A program made the translations under genes and the position numbers. The notes beneath the pieces are model-generated. The model saw only the letters and a list, made by a program, of their open reading frames with translations, did not search any database and had not been told where the DNA came from. Source: Calditrichaceae bacterium (lineage in GTDB: Bacteria > Calditrichota > Calditrichia > Calditrichales > Calditrichaceae). From it: a stretch of 37,988 bases of DNA. The stretch is taken from assembly GCA_016928315.1 (NCBI GenBank), contig JAFGKZ010000245.1:1-37988 (forward strand), given 5' to 3'. Shown here piece by piece: positions 25,889-33,774 of this stretch. The first letter of the stretch is position 1. The number at the start of each line of letters is the position of its first letter.

Positions 25889-28468
25889 GTGATGCATTCA
25901 GGAAATCGTTTGAAAAATATTTTAAAACTATTTTTATTTGATTGGTTTCTGCTGGCATTGCTAACTACCGGCGTCAATTCGGTTTTCGCTCAAACGGATA
26001 CAACCGGCATTTATTCCTATGAAAATCAGCTTGATATTAATAATGCGGAATTAGAAGAGATCGTCCGGTTGCCTGTTTCGCAGGAAATTGCTGAAGCTCT
26101 TTATAAACGTGTTACCTACCGGGGCGCATTTCAAAATATTTACCAGCTGCGGGAAATCGAAGGCATTGACCAGCAATTGTTGGAAAGACTGAAACCGTTA
26201 ATCCGCATAGAGCCCTATCAAACCTTAAGCGCTGCCCAGGAAAAGATCGAGCAGATTTATTACCGGCTGGACCGATGGAGTTCCAATGAGGGCGTCAATG
26301 ATGCCTTTATTGATCTCTGGATCGAAAAAGCGCTTGACCCCATGAACGTGAATACCGTGCGTTATGATGAATTAATGAATCTGCAGAATGTATCGCCCGT
26401 GGATGCTGTGGCTATCATTCGTCACCGCCTGGACGCCGGGGAAATCAGAAATATGCGTGATTTACGGGGCGTGCAGGGTTTATCTTATTATGGTTATTCC
26501 AATGCCCGCAATTTTCTGGATTATTCCGATCCGTCTGTGAGAGGCGTGCCTTTTCACGGCCATTTTACCATGCGGCTGGATAACACGCCGTTTATGACGG
26601 AAGAGGGAGAGGCTTCCGGTGAGGCTCTTCAGCAAACGGATATATATCCAACCGCTATTGGTACAAAAAGCAAATACAATTCGCTGCCGAATATGTATTA
26701 TAAAACCCGGTTCTCGATTGCCTCCAATTATAAATTCGGATTTTCCTATACCCGTTATTTAAATGAACCGGATGTATATTTAAATGAAAACGCTGCCATC
26801 AAAATACCGGACATGAAATTTTTTGCCGGGGTTGAAAATCTGCAATTTGGGGATTTTCAGCTACGTAAACTCTATATCGGGGATTACAGCGCCACCTTCG
26901 GCCAGGGCGTCATTATGGAAAACACCGATTTCTTTACACCCCGAAAATCCGGTTATGGTTTCCGAAAACGTTTCAACGGTATTACCGGTGATAATTCCCG
27001 GACAAGAGAATTTGGTTTACGCGGTATAGCTGCGGAGTTGGCCTGGAATAATATAAGCGCAACTATGTTCGGTTCATATACTGATCGGGATGCTATTTTA
27101 AACCGGACTATCGAAGATTCTTCGTTAGGTCGCAGTTTTAATCAATTTATTATTTTAGATCAGCGATTTAAATATGCCCTGGATGATGATGCCCGTAACA
27201 AAGATGATCTGAATTTAAGCTGGCTCAATTCAGTAAAAGAACTGACCTATGGCTCGCATTTCCAGTATGATTTTTTGCCCGGCACCTGGTTGGGTTTAAC
27301 CTATTACGAAAGCGCCTATGATAAATATCTCGATCCCGATCCTGAACAAGTAGTAGATGGAACAAATTGGTCGGATAGACAGGTTACCGCGGATACGGAA
27401 ATCAAGCAAGCCTATGGCGGGCCCATATCCAGGGGAGAAAATCCAATCTGGGATGATGCGGTATCGTTTCGTCGTGTTTACGGTTTCGATTTTCAAACCG
27501 TCATTAAAAATGTGGCTATTCAGGGCGAATGGGGTGAGTTGGATAAAGGCGGCGGTGTATTGAAAATGGGTGATGATCCTAAAGCGCTGGTTTTATCGGC
27601 CTATGTTCAGTTTCCCAGTCTGAATATTCTTGCCTTATACCGAAATTATGATGTCGGCTACGACAATCCATTTCAACGTTCCTTTTCCAATTATCGCCGG
27701 TTTAAGGGAACCATTTATGAAGACTATTATTATCTTCAGTCATCCCTCTATGGTCAGCTTTATGCCAATGCCGCTCAGCCCCAGGCTGAAGAAGGCTATT
27801 ATTTAAACACCTATTACCAGATGTCCCGGCAAATAACTATGCGCATGGAATATGATAACTGGTATCGTAAGGCGGATCGGGCTGAACATTATCGTCTGGT
27901 TGGTACAGTGGATTACCGTCCAATTTTTCCGGTAACTATTCAGCTGCGCCAAAAATGGCAGGCGCGTGAGGAGCAAAATGATGTCACCTTAAATTATTAT
28001 AAAAATCTGGAATTTCGCGGTCGTCTAAGGGTGCGTCTTTCCGGATATGATGATTTGAGCCTTATGTATGTTACAACAAAATTAGTAGTGCACCCGCGGC
28101 CGCGGGTATTTGGCGATATGACGGTTGATGGGGAGGCGATAGTCGGAAACTTTACGCATAATTTTAATCCTAATTTAAAAATAAGCGGTATGCTGGCCTA
28201 TTATAAAGGATTTTTCTGGAATTTTGAAGATACGCAGTTTAGTGTTTTGGAAAGCACGCGCGGCGCATTGCGGTATTGGTTATCCGTATATACACGGTTA
28301 AATCATTATCTTTCTTTGCGGTTAAAATATACGGCTGAACTGAATAAATCGATTGGTTTTATCAGATTTAAGGATGTACGGAATGAAGATCTGTCAAAAC
28401 ATTATGGGACCGACTGGAACCGGAAACGTACAGATTTTTACTATCTTGAATTAAACTATAGTTTTTAA
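25889..28468 (+). CDS. Helix-hairpin-helix protein with a large outer-membrane barrel
   Basis: An 859-residue exported protein. After a signal peptide (to about NSVFAQ, residue 35) come helix-hairpin-helix modules similar to ComEA: YENQLDINNAELEEIVRLP and YRGAFQNIYQLREIEGIDQ (about 44-105), then MNVNTVRYDELMNLQNVSP and IRNMRDLRGVQGLSYYGY (about 150-205). From about 215 to the end the sequence alternates like a beta barrel and ends YYLELNYSF with a terminal aromatic residue. ComEA-type HhH domains bind DNA without sequence preference in the periplasm during DNA uptake, so DNA binding at the outer membrane is inferred. Start GTG at 25889 (or ATG at 25892) after TAGGAGG; four bases after the previous stop. 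Confidence 0.8.
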   Translation: MMHSGNRLKNILKLFLFDWFLLALLTTGVNSVFAQTDTTGIYSYENQLDINNAELEEIVRLPVSQEIAEALYKRVTYRGAFQNIYQLREIEGIDQQLLERLKPLIRIEPYQTLSAAQEKIEQIYYRLDRWSSNEGVNDAFIDLWIEKALDPMNVNTVRYDELMNLQNVSPVDAVAIIRHRLDAGEIRNMRDLRGVQGLSYYGYSNARNFLDYSDPSVRGVPFHGHFTMRLDNTPFMTEEGEASGEALQQTDIYPTAIGTKSKYNSLPNMYYKTRFSIASNYKFGFSYTRYLNEPDVYLNENAAIKIPDMKFFAGVENLQFGDFQLRKLYIGDYSATFGQGVIMENTDFFTPRKSGYGFRKRFNGITGDNSRTREFGLRGIAAELAWNNISATMFGSYTDRDAILNRTIEDSSLGRSFNQFIILDQRFKYALDDDARNKDDLNLSWLNSVKELTYGSHFQYDFLPGTWLGLTYYESAYDKYLDPDPEQVVDGTNWSDRQVTADTEIKQAYGGPISRGENPIWDDAVSFRRVYGFDFQTVIKNVAIQGEWGELDKGGGVLKMGDDPKALVLSAYVQFPSLNILALYRNYDVGYDNPFQRSFSNYRRFKGTIYEDYYYLQSSLYGQLYANAAQPQAEEGYYLNTYYQMSRQITMRMEYDNWYRKADRAEHYRLVGTVDYRPIFPVTIQLRQKWQAREEQNDVTLNYYKNLEFRGRLRVRLSGYDDLSLMYVTTKLVVHPRPRVFGDMTVDGEAIVGNFTHNFNPNLKISGMLAYYKGFFWNFEDTQFSVLESTRGALRYWLSVYTRLNHYLSLRLKYTAELNKSIGFIRFKDVRNEDLSKHYGTDWNRKRTDFYYLELNYSF

Positions 28469-28481
28469 TACGGAGTCATTA

Positions 28482-29774
28482 ATGAAATATTTAGTACTTA
28501 TTATTTTGTTATTAATAAGCATAAACAGTTTTGCTCAACAGCTTGAGATGAATATTTCAAGAGTCAATTATGGCATGGATAATGAATATTTAACGGCAAG
28601 ATCATTGGGATTAGCCGGAGCCGGTGTGGCCGGCGATGACGCTTATGCGTCTGTGTTAATTAATCCTGCCCTGGCGGTTTATTCGGAAAGCTGGCTGAAT
28701 TTGAATACAGGCATATCGATTTATAAATTGGAAGAAGATCGTTCCTATCCGTATTATGATAATTTTGGCGGTTTTGTGGATTACGGTTCGTATGTATTTA
28801 ATAAATACTGGTATTCTCAGTTTTACGGCGTAATTACCAGCCGCTTACCTTTTGATAATTTAATGGGATTATCTGTATCAACCGGATTCATTCCTTTTAA
28901 GAGTTTTGATTATGACTATCTCGAGGAAGTTCGCACCAAAGCTTATGAAGATCCATTGGTTGCTTATAATCATCTGACCAGTGAAGGGGTGTTGAATGCC
29001 ATTCCGTTTAACATTGCCTTTACTCCCTATCAGGGTAAATTATTTGATACAAAAATCAATCTGGCAGTTGGCGCAGGCGTTAATGTACTATCGGGTTCAA
29101 TAGAGCAGTTAAATAAAGTTACGGTAAAGGACAGCACTATTTATGCATATGAAATTACCGATCTGCAGGATATTGATAATATGCCGGTTATTCCATCATT
29201 CGGATTGAAGTTAAATGTTGGCGATCGATTTTCAGTCGGAACAGCGCTGCGTTTAGCTTATGATATTGATTTTAAAAACAAAGTAATCATGTCTGACGCC
29301 CATTCGGATACAATCATACATAGTAAGCAAACCCTATCGTATCCAATGCGGTTGAGTTTTGGTACGGAATACCGTTTCCAGAATATTCTTGAAGCGCGCA
29401 TATTCACGGATTTCATTTACACCTTCTGGGAAGATTTTGAAGACAGTGAAAATGAAGATTTAAGTTTTGATAATACTTACAATATCCGGGCTGGTATTGA
29501 ACATATTTTCTTTAATAAAATGCCATTCCGTGTAGGATTTGATTATGGTACATTGCGGGAGAGTAAAGACTATTCGCAGGCATTGCTCTCCGCCGGAACC
29601 GGATTTATACTTAATAATATCCAGGTTGATATGGCTGTTGGCATTTCCAGCTTAACCTATAAACAGATGGATATGTTTGATAATGCAAAGTACGGAATGG
29701 AAAGTTCATCGGATGCAGATCAGGTTCAATGGAATCATCTGTATGCCCGTATCGATGTAAATTATGCATTTTAA
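28482..29774 (+). CDS. Outer-membrane barrel protein of FadL/PorV type
   Basis: A 430-residue protein with a signal peptide (SINSFAQ), the plug-like segment ARSLGLAGAGVAGDDAYASV followed by LINPALAVYS, and amphipathic beta strands to a C terminus ending in RIDVNYAF. It is distantly like the FadL/PorV group but too divergent to assign a substrate. CGGAGT precedes its ATG. It starts 13 bases after the HhH barrel gene and 15 bases before the nucleotidase gene, so all belong to one transcript. Confidence 0.72.
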   Translation: MKYLVLIILLLISINSFAQQLEMNISRVNYGMDNEYLTARSLGLAGAGVAGDDAYASVLINPALAVYSESWLNLNTGISIYKLEEDRSYPYYDNFGGFVDYGSYVFNKYWYSQFYGVITSRLPFDNLMGLSVSTGFIPFKSFDYDYLEEVRTKAYEDPLVAYNHLTSEGVLNAIPFNIAFTPYQGKLFDTKINLAVGAGVNVLSGSIEQLNKVTVKDSTIYAYEITDLQDIDNMPVIPSFGLKLNVGDRFSVGTALRLAYDIDFKNKVIMSDAHSDTIIHSKQTLSYPMRLSFGTEYRFQNILEARIFTDFIYTFWEDFEDSENEDLSFDNTYNIRAGIEHIFFNKMPFRVGFDYGTLRESKDYSQALLSAGTGFILNNIQVDMAVGISSLTYKQMDMFDNAKYGMESSSDADQVQWNHLYARIDVNYAF

Positions 29775-29789
29775 AATGGGTATTTTTTT

Positions 29790-31400
29790 ATGATTAAATA
29801 TTTTAATATTTTTTTACTGATTGGATTTATCGCTCTCGGATTAGCAGCCGATGATGACAATCTAAATATATATATTTGCTATACTAACGACATCCACGGC
29901 GGAATTACAGAACAGGAAGCAGATTTTTTAAATCCTAATTTTCCACCCATGCTGGGCGGAGGCGCTTCAGCAGCTAATATAATTTTTGAATATCGGAAAA
30001 GAGCCAGAGAGAATGGTGATATCTTCTTATTGCTGGATGCCGGCGATATCTTTCAGGGTACGCCTGTTGGTACAAAGACTGCCGGTAAAGCAGTTGTCGA
30101 TTATATGAATCAGGTTGGTTACGATGCCGTCACGGCCGGTAATCATGATTTTGATCTGGGAAAAGAAGTTTTTGTTAGTTTAACCAAACAGGCGAATTTT
30201 CCGATACTTTCTGCAAATCTTGTTGATAAGAGCACTGATTCAATATTTTCCTATATTAAGCCCTATATAATCAAAGAAGTAGCCGGCTTAAAAATTGGAA
30301 TATTTGGAATCACTACCGAAGCAACCGAACAGATGAGTTTCCCGCAAAATATTGAAGGACTTAATTTTACATCGGAATTACCTGCCGCTCAACAAACTGT
30401 AGATGCATTACGCAGGCAGGGCGTTGATTTAGTCATAGGGCTAGTTCATATGGGATTGCCCTATAACGCTGAAGAAGGATATAAAGAATTACTTGAAGCA
30501 GATCGTCAGAATGTAGTCAAAGAAACCTATTTGAATGCTATGGAAATGGCTCACTATGTAAAAGGAATCGATATTCTTTTTGGCGGTCATATCCATAAGG
30601 GATACGATGAACCATGGGCGGATCCGAAAAATCATACGCTGGTATTTCAGAATTACGGCAATGGCGGCAACCTGGGTATGGTAAAAATTGAAATTGACCG
30701 GGCAAGTAAATCCATTGCCGGTTATACTTTACCAGGCAAGGACAGCGGACTTATGCTGCTTACAGAAGACGAATACTGGCCCAATCAGGAAATATATACT
30801 TCCATCAAAGAAGTACAGAATGAAGTTGAGAAAGGATATGATGAAGTAATAGGAATTAGTGAATACGCGCTGACACGCGGGCAGGGAGAATCGCCGATGA
30901 ATAATCTAATATGTGACGCTATGATAGATGCAAGCGGTGCCGATTTCTCATTCACAAATTTTGGCGGTGTTCGCTCGGACTTAAAGGCCGGTCCTATCAC
31001 CCCCCGTGATGTTTTTAAAGTACTGCCCTTTGGTAACGCTTTGGTTGTTTTCCATTTAAAAGGTGATTTTCTGAAAGACTTAATCGAAGGAAAAATCGCC
31101 GGTAATCGCTCCGGTCTCGCTATTGGCGGGGGACAAATAATCTATGATAGAGCGCGGGATGACGGCGATAAAATAGAAATATTTAATATTGCCGGAGAAC
31201 CAATCCAAAAAGATAAAATATACAGAGTAGCCACGACAGATTATCTTGCAGAAGGAAATTCAGGTTTAAGTCAGTTGGCTGAAATACCGGAAACCGAGAT
31301 CGATCAGACAGGTATTTTACTTCGGGATGCCGTAACGCAGTACATTCAAAAAATGAGTCCGCTAAAAATTAAAATAGATGGCCGCTGGCAAAAGCAATAA
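29790..31400 (+). CDS. Secreted 5'-nucleotidase / UDP-sugar hydrolase (UshA family)
   Basis: A 536-residue exported metallophosphoesterase that releases phosphate from nucleotides or sugar nucleotides. After a signal peptide (to about residue 20) the metal and catalytic residues of E. coli UshA are matched: Asp34 and His36 in NDIHGG, Asp86 in GDIFQGT, Asn118/His119/Asp120 in GNHDFD, His220 in LVHMG, His267 and His269 in GGHIHKG. The C-terminal substrate-binding domain has NFGGVRSDL and PFGNALVVF. Weak ribosome binding site. Last gene of the operon starting at 25012. Together with the secreted endonuclease it would allow use of external nucleic acid. Confidence 0.93.
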   Translation: MIKYFNIFLLIGFIALGLAADDDNLNIYICYTNDIHGGITEQEADFLNPNFPPMLGGGASAANIIFEYRKRARENGDIFLLLDAGDIFQGTPVGTKTAGKAVVDYMNQVGYDAVTAGNHDFDLGKEVFVSLTKQANFPILSANLVDKSTDSIFSYIKPYIIKEVAGLKIGIFGITTEATEQMSFPQNIEGLNFTSELPAAQQTVDALRRQGVDLVIGLVHMGLPYNAEEGYKELLEADRQNVVKETYLNAMEMAHYVKGIDILFGGHIHKGYDEPWADPKNHTLVFQNYGNGGNLGMVKIEIDRASKSIAGYTLPGKDSGLMLLTEDEYWPNQEIYTSIKEVQNEVEKGYDEVIGISEYALTRGQGESPMNNLICDAMIDASGADFSFTNFGGVRSDLKAGPITPRDVFKVLPFGNALVVFHLKGDFLKDLIEGKIAGNRSGLAIGGGQIIYDRARDDGDKIEIFNIAGEPIQKDKIYRVATTDYLAEGNSGLSQLAEIPETEIDQTGILLRDAVTQYIQKMSPLKIKIDGRWQKQ

Positions 31401-31402
31401 AA

Positions 31403-31485
31403 AAGGCTTTTGCATCCCGTAAAGTGGTACATCCCAATCCATACCCATCACAAATCCTTGTGACCCTTAGGAATACAAAAGCCTT
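31403..31485. terminator. Long structured hairpin, probably a bidirectional terminator
   Basis: On the minus strand AAGGCTTTTGTATTCC pairs with GGGATGCAAAAGCCTT (16 pairs including G-U) and is followed by TTTTTT. Between the arms lies a second small hairpin, TCACAA-GGAT-TTGTGA. The loop region of about 50 bases is larger than needed for a terminator, so a small structured RNA ending in a terminator is also possible. It lies between the convergent nucleotidase gene and the minus-strand receiver-like gene. Confidence 0.7.
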
Positions 31486-31508
31486 ATAATCATTGCCCAG
31501 GCCAAGGC

Positions 31509-31601
31509 CTAAGACAACACGTCATCCTTGACATTCACTCCCTTAACCACAAACCAAAACGCTATTATCATTACTTGTACGAAAAAATATATTGATTCCA
31601 T
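31509..31601 (-). CDS. Possible 30-residue single-pass membrane peptide
   Basis: A short frame starting 14 bases after the receiver-like gene and ending just before the terminator. The peptide begins MESIYFFVQVMIIAFW and continues FVVKGVN, that is, one hydrophobic segment of about 16 residues followed by a lysine and a charged tail. An AGGG lies about 12 bases before the ATG, rather far. An overlapping 22-codon frame starting at 31611 is an alternative. Its place inside the same transcription unit is the best argument; chance cannot be excluded. Confidence 0.3.
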   Translation of the reverse strand: MESIYFFVQVMIIAFWFVVKGVNVKDDVLS

Positions 31602-31615
31602 AGTATTTCATGTCC

Positions 31616-32002
31616 CTAATGTTTAATATACAAACTTCTCAAGGTTGTCCAGCGGTCGATATAATGCCGCAGGTTTTTAATTTTAACCGGTTCCTGGACA
31701 AACTCAATCAAATTATCAATAGTCATTGCATCTACTTTGCGTTCAGAAGGTTTTTTATCGCTGATATAAATTACCGGTATTAAAGAAATAACAGGATCCT
31801 GACGCATCTTGGCCAGCATATCCATATCCGAATTATGGGCAAACAATTCGTTCATTACAATTACTGCCGGTTTTTGATGGTATGCTTCCTTAAAAAAGTC
31901 AGCCTGTTTTTGCACGGTTACAATTTTATAATTATAAACGCCTAATATATCCTGAATCAATTTAGCTTTATACGGGTCTTGCTCACAGATAAAAATTTTC
32001 AT
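31616..32002 (-). CDS. Receiver-like protein lacking phospho-acceptor residues
   Basis: A 128-residue single-domain protein with the layout of a response-regulator receiver: IFICEQDPYKAKLIQDIL, then AVIVMNELFAHNSDMDML, VIYISDKKPSE and LIEFVQEPVKIKNLRHYI. The acidic pair is present as Glu7/Asp9, but the phospho-acceptor Asp is Asn51 and the conserved Lys before Pro is Gln103; Ser81 keeps the Thr/Ser position. It is thus a pseudo-receiver, probably working by protein contact without phosphorylation. The start at 32002 is chosen over 32026 because AAAGGAG lies just upstream and it removes an overlap with the previous gene. It is the second gene of the unit behind the sigma-54-type promoter. Confidence 0.72.
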   Translation of the reverse strand: MKIFICEQDPYKAKLIQDILGVYNYKIVTVQKQADFFKEAYHQKPAVIVMNELFAHNSDMDMLAKMRQDPVISLIPVIYISDKKPSERKVDAMTIDNLIEFVQEPVKIKNLRHYIDRWTTLRSLYIKH

Positions 32003-32012
32003 AAAAACTCCT

Positions 32013-32228
32013 TTAATTTGCGACAATGTTTTCTGTGATTATTCTTGCCTGAATAGCGGATCCAATAATCTGTGGCAGTTCTTCAACTAATTCATCAATA
32101 CTGTTACGATAAACCGCAACAACATCATCTTTGGAAAATTCTAGTTGAATGCTGTAGTATCTTCTTCCTTGTTCATCATCCAGAGAACTTATCTTCAGGT
32201 TTCCGTCTAATATGTTATCTAAGCTCAT
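32013..32228 (-). CDS. 71-residue protein of unknown function
   Basis: A small acidic protein that I do not recognise, with KISSLDDEQGRRYYSIQLEF suggesting beta strands and NSIDELVEELPQIIGSAIQ suggesting a helix. AGGA lies about seven bases before the ATG. It is the first gene after a well-formed sigma-54-type promoter, and is followed after ten bases by the pseudo-receiver gene. The short leader (about 22 bases from the predicted transcription start) also supports the start codon. Function unknown; a partner of the pseudo-receiver is a natural guess. Confidence 0.6.
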   Translation of the reverse strand: MSLDNILDGNLKISSLDDEQGRRYYSIQLEFSKDDVVAVYRNSIDELVEELPQIIGSAIQARIITENIVAN

Positions 32229-32260
32229 TGTTCATTCCTATTAATTTTTATTTCTATTAA

Positions 32261-32277
32261 TGCAACAGGTGTACCAA
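32261..32277 (-). promoter_or_regulatory. Sigma-54-type promoter
   Basis: On the minus strand the sequence TTGGTACACCTGTTGCA matches the sigma-54 consensus TGGCAC-N5-TTGCW, with GG (32275-32274) and GC (32263-32262) separated by exactly ten bases. The expected transcription start is near 32250, about 22 bases before the ATG at 32228. It lies between the NtrC-type regulator gene and the small gene pair. Confidence 0.75.
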
Positions 32278-32363
32278 TTTGTAATATATTGTAAATAAAT
32301 AACTTAGCCCCAAATAACGAATAAACAACATAAAAACAACAAGTTATGGATAGAAAACCATAG

Positions 32364-32419
32364 TGGGATTGCATTTTATGCAATTATTTAAAAAGATGGG
32401 ATTGTATTTTATGCAATTA
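32364..32419 (-). promoter_or_regulatory. Paired dyads, candidate activator sites of the NtrC-type regulator
   Basis: Two 23-base direct repeats (32364-32386 and 32397-32419) differ at one base. Each holds a 17-base dyad: ATTGCAT-TTT-ATGCAAT at 32368-32384 and ATTGTAT-TTT-ATGCAAT at 32401-32417. The centres are 33 bases apart, about three helical turns, and lie about 107 and 140 bases upstream of the sigma-54-type promoter, as enhancer sites of NtrC-type activators commonly do. The second repeat includes the stop codon of the regulator gene itself. Confidence 0.65.
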
Positions 32420-33766
32420 GTCTTTTCTAAGCCGCTTCATTAAGGTACGATAATTGACGTCAAGAAAGTCACAGGCCAGTTTTTTATTCTTTTCAGTATG
32501 ATCATAAACCAGGTTTACATACAGACGATTCATTTCTTCCAAAGTCAGTTTACTGTTTAAAGCTTCCTGTAAAAAAGGATGTTCCTTTCCCTGAATATCT
32601 TCCGGAATATCTTTTAGTGTGAGCGTTTTATGATTTAACACAAGCATACGGATCAAGGTGTTTTCAAGCTGACGGATATTACCTTTCCATTGCAATTTGG
32701 ACATGTAGGCAATTAACGATGTATCGAGACGGGGAATTGGAATTTGATTTTCTCTGCAATAACGTTCAACAAAATGGTTAATCAAAGCCGGTACATCATC
32801 TGGTCTTTCGCGTAAGGGCGGAATTTTAACCGGGATGACATTAAGCCGATAATACAAGTCTTCGCGGAAATTTTTTGCTTTGACTTCTTTATCAAGAGTG
32901 CGGTTAGTAGCTGTGATCAATCTGAAATTGGCCTGGAGTTCCTTCGTACCGCCCAGCCGATAAAATTTTTTCTCTTGTAGGACACGTAATAATTTTGCTT
33001 GAATAGAAACCGGCAATTCTCCAATTTCATCCAGAAAAATAGTGCCGCCGTCTGCCAGCTCAAATTGTCCTTTCTTAACTTCATCAGCGCCGGTATAAGC
33101 GCCTTTTTCATGACCGAATAATTCATTCTCTAAGAGACTTTCCGGCAGGGCAGCGGTATTAATGGCAATAAATGGTTTGTCGCTAAATTTACTGCGCTCA
33201 TGAATATGTTGAGCGATTATTTCTTTTCCAACACCCGATTCTCCGGTGATTAATACAGGTTCACGGGTATTGGCAATTTTCTCAACCAAACTTAAAATAT
33301 TTTGCATTTGCTTGCTTATTGCTACAATCCCATCAAAATGTAAAGAATCACTTAATTTTTTCCGCAAATCACGATTCTGTCGCTCCAGCATCTGCATACG
33401 TAACGCACGCTTAACTGATAATGGCAATTCATCGCGGATATTTTCGCTCTTAAAAAAATATGAGGTAGCGCCCCGTCGTTGTGCTTCCAAAGCGTGCTGA
33501 TGATCCTGTGATGAGGTAATCACAATTACCTTGACGTCGGTACCCTGACTAATAATAAAATCCAAAACACTTAATCCCTGATCTACCTGTGGTAAACCCA
33601 GATCGAGCAATACTATATCTGGTAAAAAGCGCGAAAAAAACTGTTTGGCTTTTTCAATATCCGTAGCAGTTTCAAAAATATAATCTGAGCCCAGCCATTT
33701 ACGAAAACTTTGCTGCCAGACAAGGTTATCTTCTATAATGAGTATTTTTTGATTTTTATCGTTCAT
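32417..33766 (-). CDS. NtrC-family sigma-54 response regulator
   Basis: A 449-residue activator. Receiver domain 1-120 with the acidic pair Glu12/Asp13, phospho-acceptor Asp55 (LLDLGLP), Thr84 and Lys106. AAA+ domain about 145-385: Walker A GESGVGKE (175-182), the sigma-54 contact loop as GAYTGA (222-227, a known variant of GAFTGA), Walker B TIFLDEI (242-248) and the YYRLNVIPVKIPPLRERPDD sensor region. C-terminal Fis-type helix-turn-helix about 410-449 (KKLACDFLDVNYRTLMKRL). It follows the kinase gene by eight bases and is translated probably by coupling, as no Shine-Dalgarno is seen. The likely target is the adjacent small transcription unit. Confidence 0.93.
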   Translation of the reverse strand: MNDKNQKILIIEDNLVWQQSFRKWLGSDYIFETATDIEKAKQFFSRFLPDIVLLDLGLPQVDQGLSVLDFIISQGTDVKVIVITSSQDHQHALEAQRRGATSYFFKSENIRDELPLSVKRALRMQMLERQNRDLRKKLSDSLHFDGIVAISKQMQNILSLVEKIANTREPVLITGESGVGKEIIAQHIHERSKFSDKPFIAINTAALPESLLENELFGHEKGAYTGADEVKKGQFELADGGTIFLDEIGELPVSIQAKLLRVLQEKKFYRLGGTKELQANFRLITATNRTLDKEVKAKNFREDLYYRLNVIPVKIPPLRERPDDVPALINHFVERYCRENQIPIPRLDTSLIAYMSKLQWKGNIRQLENTLIRMLVLNHKTLTLKDIPEDIQGKEHPFLQEALNSKLTLEEMNRLYVNLVYDHTEKNKKLACDFLDVNYRTLMKRLRKD

Positions 33767-33774
33767 AGTTTTGA

